DNA of 64,000 nt from Fen-455 sp050012675 (lineage in GTDB: Bacteria > Actinomycetota > Acidimicrobiia > Acidimicrobiales > Bog-793): positions 1 through 64,000 of the forward strand of contig JBEKGS010000009.1 of the NCBI GenBank assembly GCA_050012675.1. The letters run 5' to 3'. Positions 18,564-28,043 of this stretch are shown here, one piece after another. Within the stretch, counting starts at the first letter, position 1. Each line of letters begins with the position of its first letter. The notes beneath the pieces were generated by a model that had not been told where the DNA came from, made no database searches, and saw nothing but the letters and a program-made list of their open reading frames with translations. The position numbers and the translations under genes were made by a program.

Positions 18564-20878
18564 GGCAGTACCTCCGCTATGTCGTGTCTGGACAGTCGTT
18601 CGACACCCGCCGGGCCAGCCAGGGCGATGTCTTGAGGGCGGACCGGGGCCCGGTTGAGATCAAGGCCGGTGGCTGCCCGAATGGCGGCGACGATGGCGGA
18701 TGCCGAGGATACCAAAGGCGGTTCGCCGGCTCCCTTGGCGCCCATGGGAGAGCCCGGCTCGGGCTGCTCGATGAAGGCTGCGATGTGAACCGGCGGCATG
18801 TCGAGAGCCGTCGGGATGACATAGTCGGTGAAGGAGGGATTGCGGACCCGGCCGTTGTCGACCACTACCTCCTCCATCAACGCGAGCCCGACGCCTTGGG
18901 CGATGCCACCTTCGAGCTGGCCCACGAGCTGGACCGGGTTCAGCACGCGCCCGACGTCCTGGGATGTGGTGATCTCGAGGACGCGCACGAGGCCGAGATC
19001 GAGGTCGACGTCGACCACGGCCCGATGGGCGGCGAAGGCGAACGAGACGTTGGAGTCTCCCTGACCGTTCTCGTCCAGCTCGAAGGTAGGAGCATGTCTG
19101 TAGGTCACCGTCTCTTCGAGAACCTCGCCCGGGGTTGCAGCTGCGATGGGGAGGTCGATCTCCCCGCCGAGAGACACGACCCTGCCATCGATGATCTCGA
19201 GGGCCTCTTTGGCGACGCCGTGTCTGGCCGAGACCGATTCAAAGAGCCGCTCCCTAACGGCCAGACACGCCGACTGCACCGCCCCGCCTGACATCCACGT
19301 CTGGCGGCTGGCCGACGTCGAGCCTGCGGAGGCGATGCCGACCGTGACCGCGGGCGCCAAGATGACGTCGGTGACGCCGAGCACGTCGCGAGTGATCTGC
19401 TGGGCGAGGGTCACGAACCCCTGGCCGACCTCGACGGCGGCAGAAGTGATCGTGGCCACCCCGTCTTCCAGCCGGCAGCGGGCTTCGGAGTAGTCGTCAT
19501 AGCCGCCCGAGAACATGAGGTTCTTGATTCCGACCGCGAACCCGACGCCCCGGCGCACACGGCTGCGCTCGGCGGTTCGTCCGGTGCCCCCGGGGAGCAG
19601 CAGATCGGACAACGTGGCAGGCGCGTCGGCGCGAAGCGGAGCTCCGGCGCAGGTGGTTATGACCTCGGCGACCGGTGTCGGGCCATTCAGCACCTGGCCG
19701 GTTATGAGCTTGTCGCCCTGTCTGAGGGCGTTCTTCAGGCGCAACTCGATCGGGTCAAGGCCGAGCGCTGCAGCCAGCTTGTCCATCTGGGCTTCGTAGG
19801 CAAAGTTGGCCTGGGTGGCACCGAAGCCCCTCATCGCTCCGCATGGTGGGTTGTTCGTCCTCACCGAGACCGCCTCGACGAGAGCGTTCGGGACCCGGTA
19901 GGGCCCCGGGGCGAAGCAGGCCGCGTTCACTGTCACCGCCAATGAGGACGACTGGTAGGCGCCTCCGTCCAAGACGATGTGCGCCTCGACTTTCACGAGC
20001 CGCCCGTCGGTGTCGGCGTGGTGCCGGAACCACATATAGGCGGGGTGCCTGTGCACGTGGCCGAGGAACGACTCCTCGCGGTCGTAGACGATTTTCACGG
20101 GGCGCTGGGTGCGTAGCGCCAGCAGGGAGAGCTGCACTTGCATGCTCAGGTCCTCACGCGCCCCGAACGCGCCCCCGACCCCGGCCAGGTGCACCCTGAC
20201 CTTGTCGAGGGGCAGGTCCAGGCAGGCCGCCATCTGGTCCTGGTCGACGTGGAGCCACTGGGTGGCGACGTACAGGTCGATGCCTCCGTCCTCGGCGGGG
20301 ATGGCGAGCCCGGACTCGGGCCCGAGCGGCGCCTGGTCCTGCATGCCAGTCTCGTAGTACCCCTCGATGACGACAGCACCCTTGGCGTCCCGGTCGCCGC
20401 AGCGGATCTTCTGGCGGTAAAGGACGTTGCCGAGCGGGTGGATCGGCTCGGCGTCGATGGCTCTCATCGGGTCGGTCAGCGGTTCGGTCGGCTCGTAGTC
20501 GACGACTATGGCCGCTGCCGCCCGCCGTGCCGTCTCAGGGTGGTCCGCGGCCACCGCGGCGATGGGCTCGCCCTGGTAGCGAACGACCTCCCAGGCGAAT
20601 ACGGGCTGGTCGGGGTAGTCGAGCCCGTAGGTCTTGCGCCCGGGGACGTCCTCACTTGTGAGCACAGCCTTGACGCCGGGGATCCGCAGGGCCGCGGACG
20701 TGTCGATCCCGCGGATGACCGCGGCGGGGTAGGGGGAGCGGAGGATATGACCCCAGAGCATTCCTTCTGCGAACAGGTCGGATGAGAAGGCGAACTGGCC
20801 GCGGACTTTCGGCACCCCGTCTGGCCGGGCCACGCTCTCGCCCAAAAGACCGCGGATTGCCGTAAGTGTCGTGCTCAT
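18560..20878 (-). CDS. xdhA: Xanthine dehydrogenase molybdopterin-binding subunit
   Basis: 772-residue large subunit of a three-gene molybdenum hydroxylase. It starts MSTTLTAIRGLLGESVARPD with the aldehyde-oxidase/XDH a/b-hammerhead (KVRGQFAFSSDLF). It then carries the Moco-binding GVGGAFGAREDLSMQ, NNPPCGAMRGFGATQ, EVGQGFVTLAQQ, and the catalytic Glu in MGAKGAGEPPLVSS. The frame is open further upstream to 20944, but ATG 20878 overlaps the Fe-S subunit stop (ATGA) and matches the family N-terminus. With the Fe-S and FAD subunits it forms an alpha-beta-gamma purine hydroxylase. The substrate (xanthine, hypoxanthine or nicotinate-like) is inferred from the purine context. Confidence 0.9.
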   Translation of the reverse strand: MSTTLTAIRGLLGESVARPDGVPKVRGQFAFSSDLFAEGMLWGHILRSPYPAAVIRGIDTSAALRIPGVKAVLTSEDVPGRKTYGLDYPDQPVFAWEVVRYQGEPIAAVAADHPETARRAAAAIVVDYEPTEPLTDPMRAIDAEPIHPLGNVLYRQKIRCGDRDAKGAVVIEGYYETGMQDQAPLGPESGLAIPAEDGGIDLYVATQWLHVDQDQMAACLDLPLDKVRVHLAGVGGAFGAREDLSMQVQLSLLALRTQRPVKIVYDREESFLGHVHRHPAYMWFRHHADTDGRLVKVEAHIVLDGGAYQSSSLAVTVNAACFAPGPYRVPNALVEAVSVRTNNPPCGAMRGFGATQANFAYEAQMDKLAAALGLDPIELRLKNALRQGDKLITGQVLNGPTPVAEVITTCAGAPLRADAPATLSDLLLPGGTGRTAERSRVRRGVGFAVGIKNLMFSGGYDDYSEARCRLEDGVATITSAAVEVGQGFVTLAQQITRDVLGVTDVILAPAVTVGIASAGSTSASRQTWMSGGAVQSACLAVRERLFESVSARHGVAKEALEIIDGRVVSLGGEIDLPIAAATPGEVLEETVTYRHAPTFELDENGQGDSNVSFAFAAHRAVVDVDLDLGLVRVLEITTSQDVGRVLNPVQLVGQLEGGIAQGVGLALMEEVVVDNGRVRNPSFTDYVIPTALDMPPVHIAAFIEQPEPGSPMGAKGAGEPPLVSSASAIVAAIRAATGLDLNRAPVRPQDIALAGPAGVERLSRHDIAEVLP

Positions 20879-21357
20879 GGCCGGCGCGCCTGTTGGACCG
20901 AGCGCACCGCCGCGAGGATGCGGCCATAACCGGTGCAACGGCACAGGTTGCCCGAGACAGCCTCGCGTATCTCGAGGTCGGTCGGGTCAGGGTTGCGCGA
21001 GAGCAGGTCGTGCACGCTCACGATGAACCCGGGCGTGCAGAAGCCGCACTGGACGCCACCTTCGGCAAGGAACGCCGCCTGGATGTCCGAAAGCCCGTCG
21101 TCTTTGGGGGAGAGCCCTTCGACCGTCACGATGTCGCACCCGAGCGCGCTCGCGGCGAGCACCAGGCACGAGCAGACGAGCCTGCCGTCGACGAGAACCG
21201 TGCAGGAGCCGCATTCGCCCTGAATGCAGGCGTTCTTCGAGCCGGGCAGGCCGAGGCGCTCGCGCAGCACGTAAAGGAGGCTCTCGCCGAGCCAAGCATC
21301 CTGCACGTCGTGGACGACGCCGTTGACCTTCAGCTCGTAGTCGACGAGCTCGCTCAC
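20875..21357 (-). CDS. xdhC: Xanthine dehydrogenase 2Fe-2S subunit
   Basis: 160-residue ferredoxin-type subunit carrying both clusters: the plant-type site ACIQGECGSCTVLVDG, then CGFCTPG and CRCTGYGRILA. The gene starts with GTG at 21357, inside a GTGA overlap with the FAD-subunit stop, and its own stop overlaps the next gene's ATG. A longer open frame extends upstream to 22062, but it lies over the FAD subunit and carries no family sequence. The subunit passes electrons from Moco to FAD. The symbol follows the E. coli subunit order and is not the XdhC maturation factor. Confidence 0.9.
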   Translation of the reverse strand: MSELVDYELKVNGVVHDVQDAWLGESLLYVLRERLGLPGSKNACIQGECGSCTVLVDGRLVCSCLVLAASALGCDIVTVEGLSPKDDGLSDIQAAFLAEGGVQCGFCTPGFIVSVHDLLSRNPDPTDLEIREAVSGNLCRCTGYGRILAAVRSVQQARRP

Positions 21358-22229
21358 GACGCCCGCTCCGCTTTCACCAAAGCGTGGCCGGAGACAGCCC
21401 GTTCGAGAGCCCGGGCGGCGCAGATCCCCACGGCGTGGCGCCGGTAGTCGGCTGTGGAGCGGTGGTCGTCGATCGGCCGTGCAGCGGCCCGCACGAGTCT
21501 TGTGAACTCGGGGATCGCACCGGGATCGGCCAGCGTGCGCTCGGGCCAGTTGATCTCGGAGGCCATGAACTGTTCCGCCTCGGTCGCGCGGATGACGACG
21601 GGGCCGACCGAGCCGAGGGCGCACCGGACCGAGCGGCCCTCCCAGTCGACAACGAGCGCGGTGCTCGCGACCGCGATGACCATGGCGTTGCGGGTGCCCA
21701 CCTTCAAGAACTCCTGGGAGCCGAAACTGGCCGGGAGGCGGACCTCGACGATGATCTCTCCTGGCCGCAGGCTCGTGCGCTTCGGGCCGACGATTAGCTC
21801 GTCGAGCCGCAGGCTGCGGCGCTCGTGGCGCGATGCGACCACGATGGTGGCATCGAGGGCAGAAAGCACCGGCAAGGTGTCGCCGGCGGGGGACGCCGTT
21901 GCGATATTGCCTCCCAGGGTGCCGGCATTGCGGATCTGCGGCGAACCGACCGTGCGGGCCGCCTGGGCGAGTCCAGGCAGGAGATCGCACAACGGGGGGG
22001 CTTCGATCTCGCTGTGGGTTATGCCGGCACCGAGCACGACATCGGCCCCGTCCCGGCGCCATCCCCGGAGCTGGTCGACCTTGCGCAGACAGACCACTGC
22101 CGCAGGGCGCCGGTGGGCGTAGTTGACCTCGACCATGAAGTCAGTCCCGCCCGCCAGGAGTTGGGCGTCCGGGCACTGCTCGAAGGCGTCGAAAGCCTCC
22201 TCCAGGGAGACCGGCAGAAAAACCTGCAT
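21354..22229 (-). CDS. xdhB: Xanthine dehydrogenase FAD-binding subunit
   Basis: 291-residue CoxM/XdhB-family FAD subunit. FAD contacts are visible in LLAGGTDFMVEVN (pyrophosphate loop) and in SPQIRNAGTLGGNIATASPAGD. A CO-dehydrogenase-flavoprotein C-terminal domain follows. It is the first gene of a tightly overlapping chain (FAD, Fe-S, Mo, LLM enzyme), with 86 bp between it and the adenine deaminase stop. That gap is the only obvious place for an internal promoter of the chain. Confidence 0.9.
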   Translation of the reverse strand: MQVFLPVSLEEAFDAFEQCPDAQLLAGGTDFMVEVNYAHRRPAAVVCLRKVDQLRGWRRDGADVVLGAGITHSEIEAPPLCDLLPGLAQAARTVGSPQIRNAGTLGGNIATASPAGDTLPVLSALDATIVVASRHERRSLRLDELIVGPKRTSLRPGEIIVEVRLPASFGSQEFLKVGTRNAMVIAVASTALVVDWEGRSVRCALGSVGPVVIRATEAEQFMASEINWPERTLADPGAIPEFTRLVRAAARPIDDHRSTADYRRHAVGICAARALERAVSGHALVKAERAS

Positions 22230-22315
22230 AATTTCAGCCTATAGTCGCCGATCGCGGGCAGCGACCCGACGGCTCCGCCTCGGTGAGGTGTTCGTCGGGG
22301 CGGCGTTCTGCTCGG

Positions 22316-24040
22316 TCAGGGCGCGGCGACATCAATGAGCGCGAACTTCATCACATCGACAAGACCCCTGTCGGTGATGCGCAGCTCGGGGAGCACCGAC
22401 AGGCCGAGGAAGCTCAGCTGCATGAACGGCGAGTCGATCGTCACGCCGAGACCTTGAGATGCGGCGTCGGCCAGGAGCCGCACCTGTCTCGCAACTTCCT
22501 CGATGCTCTGGTCGCTCATGAGCCCGCCTATGGGCAGGCGGACCTCGGCCAGCACCCGCCCGTCTCGAACGGCGACCTGGCCGCCGCCGATCTCGGCGAG
22601 CCGGGCGATGGCGACGGCCATCTCGGAAGGGCCGGACCCGCCGATGGCCCCGACCACCATGCAGTTGTGGGCGTCATGGGCGACCGTCGATGCGATGGCG
22701 CCGCGGGTGAGCCCGAAGCCGTGCACGTACCCGAGGCCGATCCGGCCCGTGTACCTGTGCCGCTCGACGACCGCGATGCGCGCCACTTCTGTCGAGGCGT
22801 CGGTCACGTCGAGCACGAGATCGCGGGTCGTGAGCGATCGCGACTCGACGCCGATCACCCGGGCACGGCCTTTTGCCGGTGGCCGCAGGTCGAAGGCCTG
22901 AGGTCCCGGGAGGGACTCGAGGTGGACCGAGGCGCGCATCCACTGAGGGGCGCTCGCGTTCGGCACGGCACCGGGGACTATGACGCCGTTCTCGGCCACC
23001 AACCTGCCTGCCTGCCACACCTTTGCCGGTTCGAAGCCCGACAGGTTGTCGAAGCAGAGCACGTCGGCCTGGTAGCCGGGAGCCAGCCAGCCCAAGTGGT
23101 CGAAACGGTAGTAGTCGGCCGGGTTGCTCGTCACCATCACGAGGGCGTCCTCGGCGCTCACGCCGGCCGCCACCGCCAGACGCGCGCAGTCGTTGACGTG
23201 CCCCGAGTGCAGCAGCGTGTCAGGTTCCCTGTCGTCGGTGCACAGCGCTATCCGGTCGGTGCCGTGGCGGAGCACGGTCCCGACAAGAGCGGCGAGGTTG
23301 CGTGAGGCCGAGCCCTCGCGAATGAAGATCCACATGCCTTTGCGGCGCTTCTCCTCGGCCTCGTCGAGATCCGTGCACTCATGGTCGGACTCGACACCGG
23401 CGGCGAGGTAGGCGTCGAGCCCGCGGCCCACCACGCCGGGAGCGTGACCGTCGACCCGCTTGCCGCCGGCGGCGGCGATCTTGGCCAGAACCTCCGGGTC
23501 GCCGTTTATGACGCCCGGGAAGTTCATGACCTCAGCGATTCCGATCGCCCCGTGCTTTTCGAGGAGCTCGTTGAGCTCGATGCTCGAGAACTCGGCGGCC
23601 GGGCTTTCGAACTGGGAGGCGGGCACGCAGCTCGGGGCGGAGATGCCGAAGGTGAACGGGAGCCTGCCCGAGGCTTCGGCCAAAGCGACGATGCCGGGGA
23701 CGCCGAAGACGTTCGCGATCTCGTGGGGGTCCGCGGCGACCGCGGTGGTCCCGTGAGGCAGCACGGCACGAACGAACTCGTCCACCCAGAGCTTGGTGGA
23801 CTCGAGATGCATGTGGACGTCGACGAAGGCGGCCGTCAGGGCCGCGCCGCTCACGTCGAGTGTCTCGCGCGCCTCACGGGGACCCCAGCCTGCGACGGTC
23901 CCGTCGGCAATGGCGAGGTCGGTGGCAATCCATTCCCTCGTGCCGGGCACAAAGACCCGGCCTCCTTTTAGCAGAAGGTCCGCAGGCTCGTCACCGCGCG
24001 CGACCGCGAGGACTCGTGGACTTCCCCGACGCGCCGGCAC
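22316..24040 (-). CDS. ade: Adenine deaminase
   Basis: 574-residue bacterial adenine deaminase (amidohydrolase superfamily, Mn/Fe) converting adenine to hypoxanthine and ammonia. Recognised from the first metal motif DVHMHLESTKLWVDEF, DPHEIANVFGVPG, the Glu-bearing IAEVMNFPGVINGDPE, DGHAPGVVGRGLDAY, HECTDLDEAEEKRRKGM and the distal LCTDDREPDTLLHSGH. Length is as expected. It heads the leftward purine-oxidation run, supplying hypoxanthine to the downstream xanthine dehydrogenase. The cytochrome b stop is 9 bp upstream, so transcription may continue from that gene. Confidence 0.92.
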   Translation of the reverse strand: MPARRGSPRVLAVARGDEPADLLLKGGRVFVPGTREWIATDLAIADGTVAGWGPREARETLDVSGAALTAAFVDVHMHLESTKLWVDEFVRAVLPHGTTAVAADPHEIANVFGVPGIVALAEASGRLPFTFGISAPSCVPASQFESPAAEFSSIELNELLEKHGAIGIAEVMNFPGVINGDPEVLAKIAAAGGKRVDGHAPGVVGRGLDAYLAAGVESDHECTDLDEAEEKRRKGMWIFIREGSASRNLAALVGTVLRHGTDRIALCTDDREPDTLLHSGHVNDCARLAVAAGVSAEDALVMVTSNPADYYRFDHLGWLAPGYQADVLCFDNLSGFEPAKVWQAGRLVAENGVIVPGAVPNASAPQWMRASVHLESLPGPQAFDLRPPAKGRARVIGVESRSLTTRDLVLDVTDASTEVARIAVVERHRYTGRIGLGYVHGFGLTRGAIASTVAHDAHNCMVVGAIGGSGPSEMAVAIARLAEIGGGQVAVRDGRVLAEVRLPIGGLMSDQSIEEVARQVRLLADAASQGLGVTIDSPFMQLSFLGLSVLPELRITDRGLVDVMKFALIDVAAP

Positions 24041-24049
24041 CGGAGCATC

Positions 24050-24733
24050 TTACGGTGCAGACCTGGCTGCGGGTCCAGCCAGGCCGCCTTTGGCTTCCGA
24101 AGCGCTAGGTATTTCTACCTTCGGCGCTTCCAGCTCGGTGAGCCAAGCCTCGGCATGCCCCTTCGCCCACGAACGCGAGATCCGCCCGTTGAACATTGAG
24201 AAGAGCTGCTCCGGCTTTGACACTGCGAAGGCGACGTGGGCGACCACGGCCACGACGATCCCGAAGAACAGAGCGTCGTGGACAAGGGTGGCCCCTGTCG
24301 CCCAGGTGATCCACGACGAAGGCGCAAAGCGCATGATGACGCCGGTGACGAGCGCGGCAACCATGGCGGCGCCGAGGAAGGCGGCCTCGATCTTCTGGCC
24401 TCCGTTGAACTTGTCCCGGGCGAGACCCGAGCGACGCGTGGCGGTCCTGAACCAGTCGAAGTCCGAGGGCCGCCAGCGGTCCAGTCGGCGCAGGTCGCTC
24501 ACAAGTCGCTTGCGCCAGGGCCCGGCGAGCCCGAGCGCCAAAGGCCCGAGCAGGCAAAGACCGGTGATGACGTGAATGTTCTCGACCAGGCCCCGATGTC
24601 CGACGTGAAGGGCCAGCGCCGGGAGATAGAGGATCGCGCCGGTGACGATCAGGATCAGCATCATGATCGCCGTGCTCCAATGCACCAAGCGCTCGACAAC
24701 GTCGAAGCGCGCGAGCTCCGAATCAGGGGTCAT
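24050..24733 (-). CDS. Di-heme-type cytochrome b membrane protein
   Basis: 227 residues with four to five transmembrane helices and His residues in typical cytochrome b561/formate-dehydrogenase-gamma positions: RLVHWSTAIMMLILIVTGA (helix 1), VENIHVITGLCLLGPLAL (helix 2), and LVHDALFFGIVVAVVAHVAFA near the C-terminus. It likely carries electrons between quinol and the molybdoenzyme encoded 25 bp upstream. This pairing resembles molybdoprotein/cytochrome b modules such as MsrPQ, but the sequence is of the formate-dehydrogenase cytochrome type. Confidence 0.8.
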   Translation of the reverse strand: MTPDSELARFDVVERLVHWSTAIMMLILIVTGAILYLPALALHVGHRGLVENIHVITGLCLLGPLALGLAGPWRKRLVSDLRRLDRWRPSDFDWFRTATRRSGLARDKFNGGQKIEAAFLGAAMVAALVTGVIMRFAPSSWITWATGATLVHDALFFGIVVAVVAHVAFAVSKPEQLFSMFNGRISRSWAKGHAEAWLTELEAPKVEIPSASEAKGGLAGPAARSAP

Positions 24734-24758
24734 TTCCCGGGCCGTTTCTTCGAAAGCC

Positions 24759-25490
24759 TCAGGGGACGACGCTCACCGGCGCCGAGCCGCCGATCCAGGC
24801 GTCGGCCGGGTAGCCCTCGTCCTCCCAGTACCCGTCGACCACCTTGTTGGTGACCTCGATCCGGTTCAGCCACTTGATGGACTTGTAGCCGTACATGGGC
24901 GCGACGTAGAGCCGGACGGGACCACCGTGGTCGGTCGTGACATTGGTGCCGAGCATCTTGTCGGCCACGAGGACGTCGGGGAGGTGCGCCTGGGTGAGCG
25001 TGAGGCTCTCGGTGTACAGGCCGTCGGCCGAGAAGAACCTCAACGCACTGGCCTCGGAGGTCACCCCGGCGCGTTCGAGCACGTCGGAAAGTCGCACTCC
25101 CTCCCAGTGCACGTCCGGCACGACCCAGCCCGTCACGCACTGGAACTGATGGACGAGACTTGTCCGCTTCATCGACCTGAGGTCGGCGAGGCTGAGCCGG
25201 AGCGGCTGGTCGACCATGCCGTCGACGGTGAGCTTGTAGGTGTCGGCGGGAACGACCGGATAACCGTTGGTCACCGTGTAGTAACGGAACTCGTCGTCCC
25301 CGGGCAACGGGACACCGATGGCGTTGCTCACAGCGCTGCTCACACCGCCAAGGGCGCCGTCGATCTTCTTGCCGGCGACGATGCCGATGCCTGCCAGACC
25401 GAGTATCCCGAGCACGGTCCGACGTCCGACGTGGACCGTGCTCGATCCAGGACCGGCACGCCCCGACGATTGCTGCGACTCCTCGGCCAT
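24759..25490 (-). CDS. Sulfite oxidase/YedY-family molybdopterin oxidoreductase, Tat-like leader
   Basis: 243 residues. The N-terminus GRRTVLGILGLAGIGIVAG (about residues 22-40) is a twin-arginine-like signal or anchor, so the enzyme probably acts outside the membrane. The oxidoreductase molybdopterin domain follows, with the Moco-ligating Cys in LVHQFQCVTGWVV, then VHWEGVRLSDVLE and YGYKSIKWLNRIEV. The typical dimerisation domain of sulfite oxidase is absent, as in YedY/MsrP. It is followed closely by a cytochrome b gene, its likely redox partner. The substrate is not identifiable: sulfoxide, sulfite or other. Confidence 0.85.
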   Translation of the reverse strand: MAEESQQSSGRAGPGSSTVHVGRRTVLGILGLAGIGIVAGKKIDGALGGVSSAVSNAIGVPLPGDDEFRYYTVTNGYPVVPADTYKLTVDGMVDQPLRLSLADLRSMKRTSLVHQFQCVTGWVVPDVHWEGVRLSDVLERAGVTSEASALRFFSADGLYTESLTLTQAHLPDVLVADKMLGTNVTTDHGGPVRLYVAPMYGYKSIKWLNRIEVTNKVVDGYWEDEGYPADAWIGGSAPVSVVP

Positions 25491-25555
25491 TGAACACCCC
25501 CACTTGCCATCCGCCCCACCGGCTCGCAGTACTGTCCGCTGTCGGCCCCTCCGCG

Positions 25556-26464
25556 TTACATCGTAGGTCCGGGACCCGCGATCTCGACCGCGCCCGACGA
25601 AAGGGGGGCCGCGCGAGGCCGCCTTCGGGTCGCGAGGACCGAGCCTGCGATAACCAGCGGGAAGCCGAGACCGAGGCCGATCGTGAAGGGCTCGCCGAGC
25701 AGGGCGACGCCCAGGACGAGGGCCACCGCCGGGTTCACGTAGGTGACGACGACCACCCGCACCGGGCCGATCTCGTTGATGAGGGCGAAGAACACGATGA
25801 ACCCGCTAAGGGTCGGCACGACCGCAAGGCCGATCACCGACCAGGTCACCTCGGCTGACATGTGGGCCGGGAGGTTGGAGAGCGCAAAGGGCGCGTAGAC
25901 GACGGCGGCCACGGCAAGCGAGCCGGCCACCACGGAAAGGTTCGGGAGGTCGGACAGGTAGCGGTTGAAGATCCGCGGCCCTACGGCATAGCCGACGACG
26001 GGAACGAGCATGGCCGCGATCGGCCACACCGTGGCTCCGCGGACGTCGACACCGACCAGCAGCGCCACGCCACCGAGACCGACGAGGAGCCCGCCGATCT
26101 GGGTGCGGTCAAAGCGGTCCTCGTCCCCGCTCAACCTGGAGATCAGGGCCCCCACGAGCGGCGCCGCGGCGATGAGCAGTCCGGCGAGGGAACTCGACAG
26201 GCGCTCTTCGGCACGAAAGAGCATGAGCCACGAGAGGAGGATCTCTGCTGCGGTGTAGGCGAGCAACGGCCGCCAGCGCCGGATCAGTGCGGGCACCTGT
26301 CCCCGCAGGGCCACCACCGGCGCCAGTGCCAAGGCCACGGGCGCCGTGCGGAAGAAGATGAGCGTCGAGGGCGCTACCTCGCGCACCGAGATGCGTATCA
26401 GCAGGTAAGGCACGCCCCAGATGACGCTGAGGGCCGCGAAGAGCAGCCAGGCGCGCCTCGACAC
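25556..26464 (-). CDS. EamA-family drug/metabolite transporter
   Basis: 302-residue membrane protein with about ten transmembrane helices in two EamA repeats: one starts LLFAALSVIWGVPYLLIRI, the second near VIGLAVVPTLSGFIVFFAL. The pattern VTYVNPAVALVLGVALLGEP near the end of the second repeat is characteristic. Such proteins export amino acids, nucleobases or other metabolites. No substrate can be assigned. It lies 42 bp downstream of the GlcD-type oxidase gene in the same direction. Confidence 0.85.
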   Translation of the reverse strand: MSRRAWLLFAALSVIWGVPYLLIRISVREVAPSTLIFFRTAPVALALAPVVALRGQVPALIRRWRPLLAYTAAEILLSWLMLFRAEERLSSSLAGLLIAAAPLVGALISRLSGDEDRFDRTQIGGLLVGLGGVALLVGVDVRGATVWPIAAMLVPVVGYAVGPRIFNRYLSDLPNLSVVAGSLAVAAVVYAPFALSNLPAHMSAEVTWSVIGLAVVPTLSGFIVFFALINEIGPVRVVVVTYVNPAVALVLGVALLGEPFTIGLGLGFPLVIAGSVLATRRRPRAAPLSSGAVEIAGPGPTM

Positions 26465-26506
26465 AGCAAGGACCGTAATACCTCGGCGAGCACGCGCCGA
26501 ATCGGG

Positions 26507-27946
26507 CTAATGAACGGGGGGCAGGAGAACGCCGGGGTTGAGTATTCCCTCCGGGTCGAGAGCGTTCTTGACTCTGCGCATGACCTCGAGGTCGCCGGGC
26601 GAGCGAGCCTCAGTGACGAAGTCGCGCTTCGCGACGCCGACTCCGTGCTCGGCGCTGATGGACCCGCCGCGCTGAGTGACCATGCGGAACACGGCATCGT
26701 CGGCCCGGTAGTCCTCGGGCTCGGGGCCGATGATGTTGACGTGCAGGTTGCCGTCACCGACGTGCCCGAACATGACGACCCTCGTGTCCCTGGCGCCACC
26801 GAGGGCGGCTGAGATCGCGGGCCGGACGGCACCGGCGAACTCGGCGAGGGCCTTCAAGGGCAGGGTCAGGTCGAGCTTGTGCGGCACCCCTATGGTGGCG
26901 ATCGCCTCGGTGTGACGCTCGCGGTAGGCCCATAGCCGGGCGCGGGCCGCGGCGTGGTCGCCGACGGCGATCTCGGTGACACCGGGGGCGTCCTCGACGG
27001 CGTCTGCGAGCATGCCCGTCGGGTCCTGCCCGCCGCAGGCCTCGACGAGGAGCCAGGCGTCCGCGTCCTTGCCCGGTGGGGCGGGAAGGCCGGTCGCTTC
27101 CCGGACGAGCGCCATGCCTTCGCGAAATACGAGCTCCAGCGCCTCGATGCCGTCCACGCGCCGGCGCAGCCGGGCCGCCAGGGCGAGCGCGACCTGTGAT
27201 ACGGAGCGGACGCGCTCGTCCGGGTCGGGAGAGCAGTGCCCGGCCCCCTCGAGGCCGATCAGGGCCGTGACACGGAACAGGGGAGCCGGGACCAGGTGGA
27301 GGACGACCTTTGTGACCACGCCGAGAGTGCCTTCGCTTCCGGCGATCAACTGGGCCAGGTCGTAGCCGACGTTGTCCTTCACGAGACCCGACAGGCGGCT
27401 GGCAACGGTGCCGTCGGCGAGAACGACCTCGAGACCGCCGAGGCGGGCGCGCATCGGGCCGTGGCGGATGACGTGGATGCCGCCCGCGTTGGTGGCGACC
27501 ATGCCGCCGAGAGTCGCGGAGTCGCGCGCCGCGAGGTCGATGCCCAGCTCGGCGTGCACACCGGCTGCGGCCGCTTGGGCCGCGGCCAGTGTCGTGCCGG
27601 CCTCTGCCACGAGCAGGCCCTCGTCGCCGTCGCAGCTGATGACGCGACCAAGGCGGGTGAGGCTCAGCACGACCTCGCCGTTGCGGGGCACCGAGCCGCC
27701 CACGAGTCCTGTGTTGCCTCCTTGGGGGACCACACCGAGGTGGAACCGGTTGCAGGCTTGCAGCACCTTGGCGACTTCGGCGGTGTCGGCGGGCCGGACG
27801 ACGACAAGGGCCGGTCCACCGAAGCGTCTCGTCCAGTCGAGCTCGTAGGAGGCTTTGAGATCCGGGTCGCTGAGGCAGTTGTCGGGCCCCACGGCATCGT
27901 TCAAGGCAGCCAGGAAGCCTTCGGGTCCCTGTAGGGGGTCGGCCAT
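26507..27946 (-). CDS. FAD-linked oxidase of the GlcD/D-2-hydroxyacid dehydrogenase family
   Basis: 479-residue flavoprotein of the PCMH-FAD/GlcD type. The FAD site reads VVPQGGNTGLVGGSVP, then GLLVAEAGTTLA, and DSATLGGMVATNAGGIHVIRHG. The C-terminal oxidase domain has VMFGHVGDGNLHVNI and SAEHGVGVAKRD, the His/Glu active-site region. Family members oxidise D-lactate, glycolate or D-2-hydroxyglutarate, passing electrons to quinone or an electron-transfer flavoprotein. It does not carry Fe-S motifs of the long glycolate or D-lactate enzymes. Divergent chrA begins 97 bp away. Confidence 0.88.
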   Translation of the reverse strand: MADPLQGPEGFLAALNDAVGPDNCLSDPDLKASYELDWTRRFGGPALVVVRPADTAEVAKVLQACNRFHLGVVPQGGNTGLVGGSVPRNGEVVLSLTRLGRVISCDGDEGLLVAEAGTTLAAAQAAAAGVHAELGIDLAARDSATLGGMVATNAGGIHVIRHGPMRARLGGLEVVLADGTVASRLSGLVKDNVGYDLAQLIAGSEGTLGVVTKVVLHLVPAPLFRVTALIGLEGAGHCSPDPDERVRSVSQVALALAARLRRRVDGIEALELVFREGMALVREATGLPAPPGKDADAWLLVEACGGQDPTGMLADAVEDAPGVTEIAVGDHAAARARLWAYRERHTEAIATIGVPHKLDLTLPLKALAEFAGAVRPAISAALGGARDTRVVMFGHVGDGNLHVNIIGPEPEDYRADDAVFRMVTQRGGSISAEHGVGVAKRDFVTEARSPGDLEVMRRVKNALDPEGILNPGVLLPPVH

Positions 27947-28043
27947 GAGGCGATCTTCTCACGGCTGGCGAGCCCGTCCCCGTTAGGTTGTCGACCGTGG
28001 GCGGCGACCGGACCGCAGAGCGCGCCTTGCAAGGTCACGCGCC

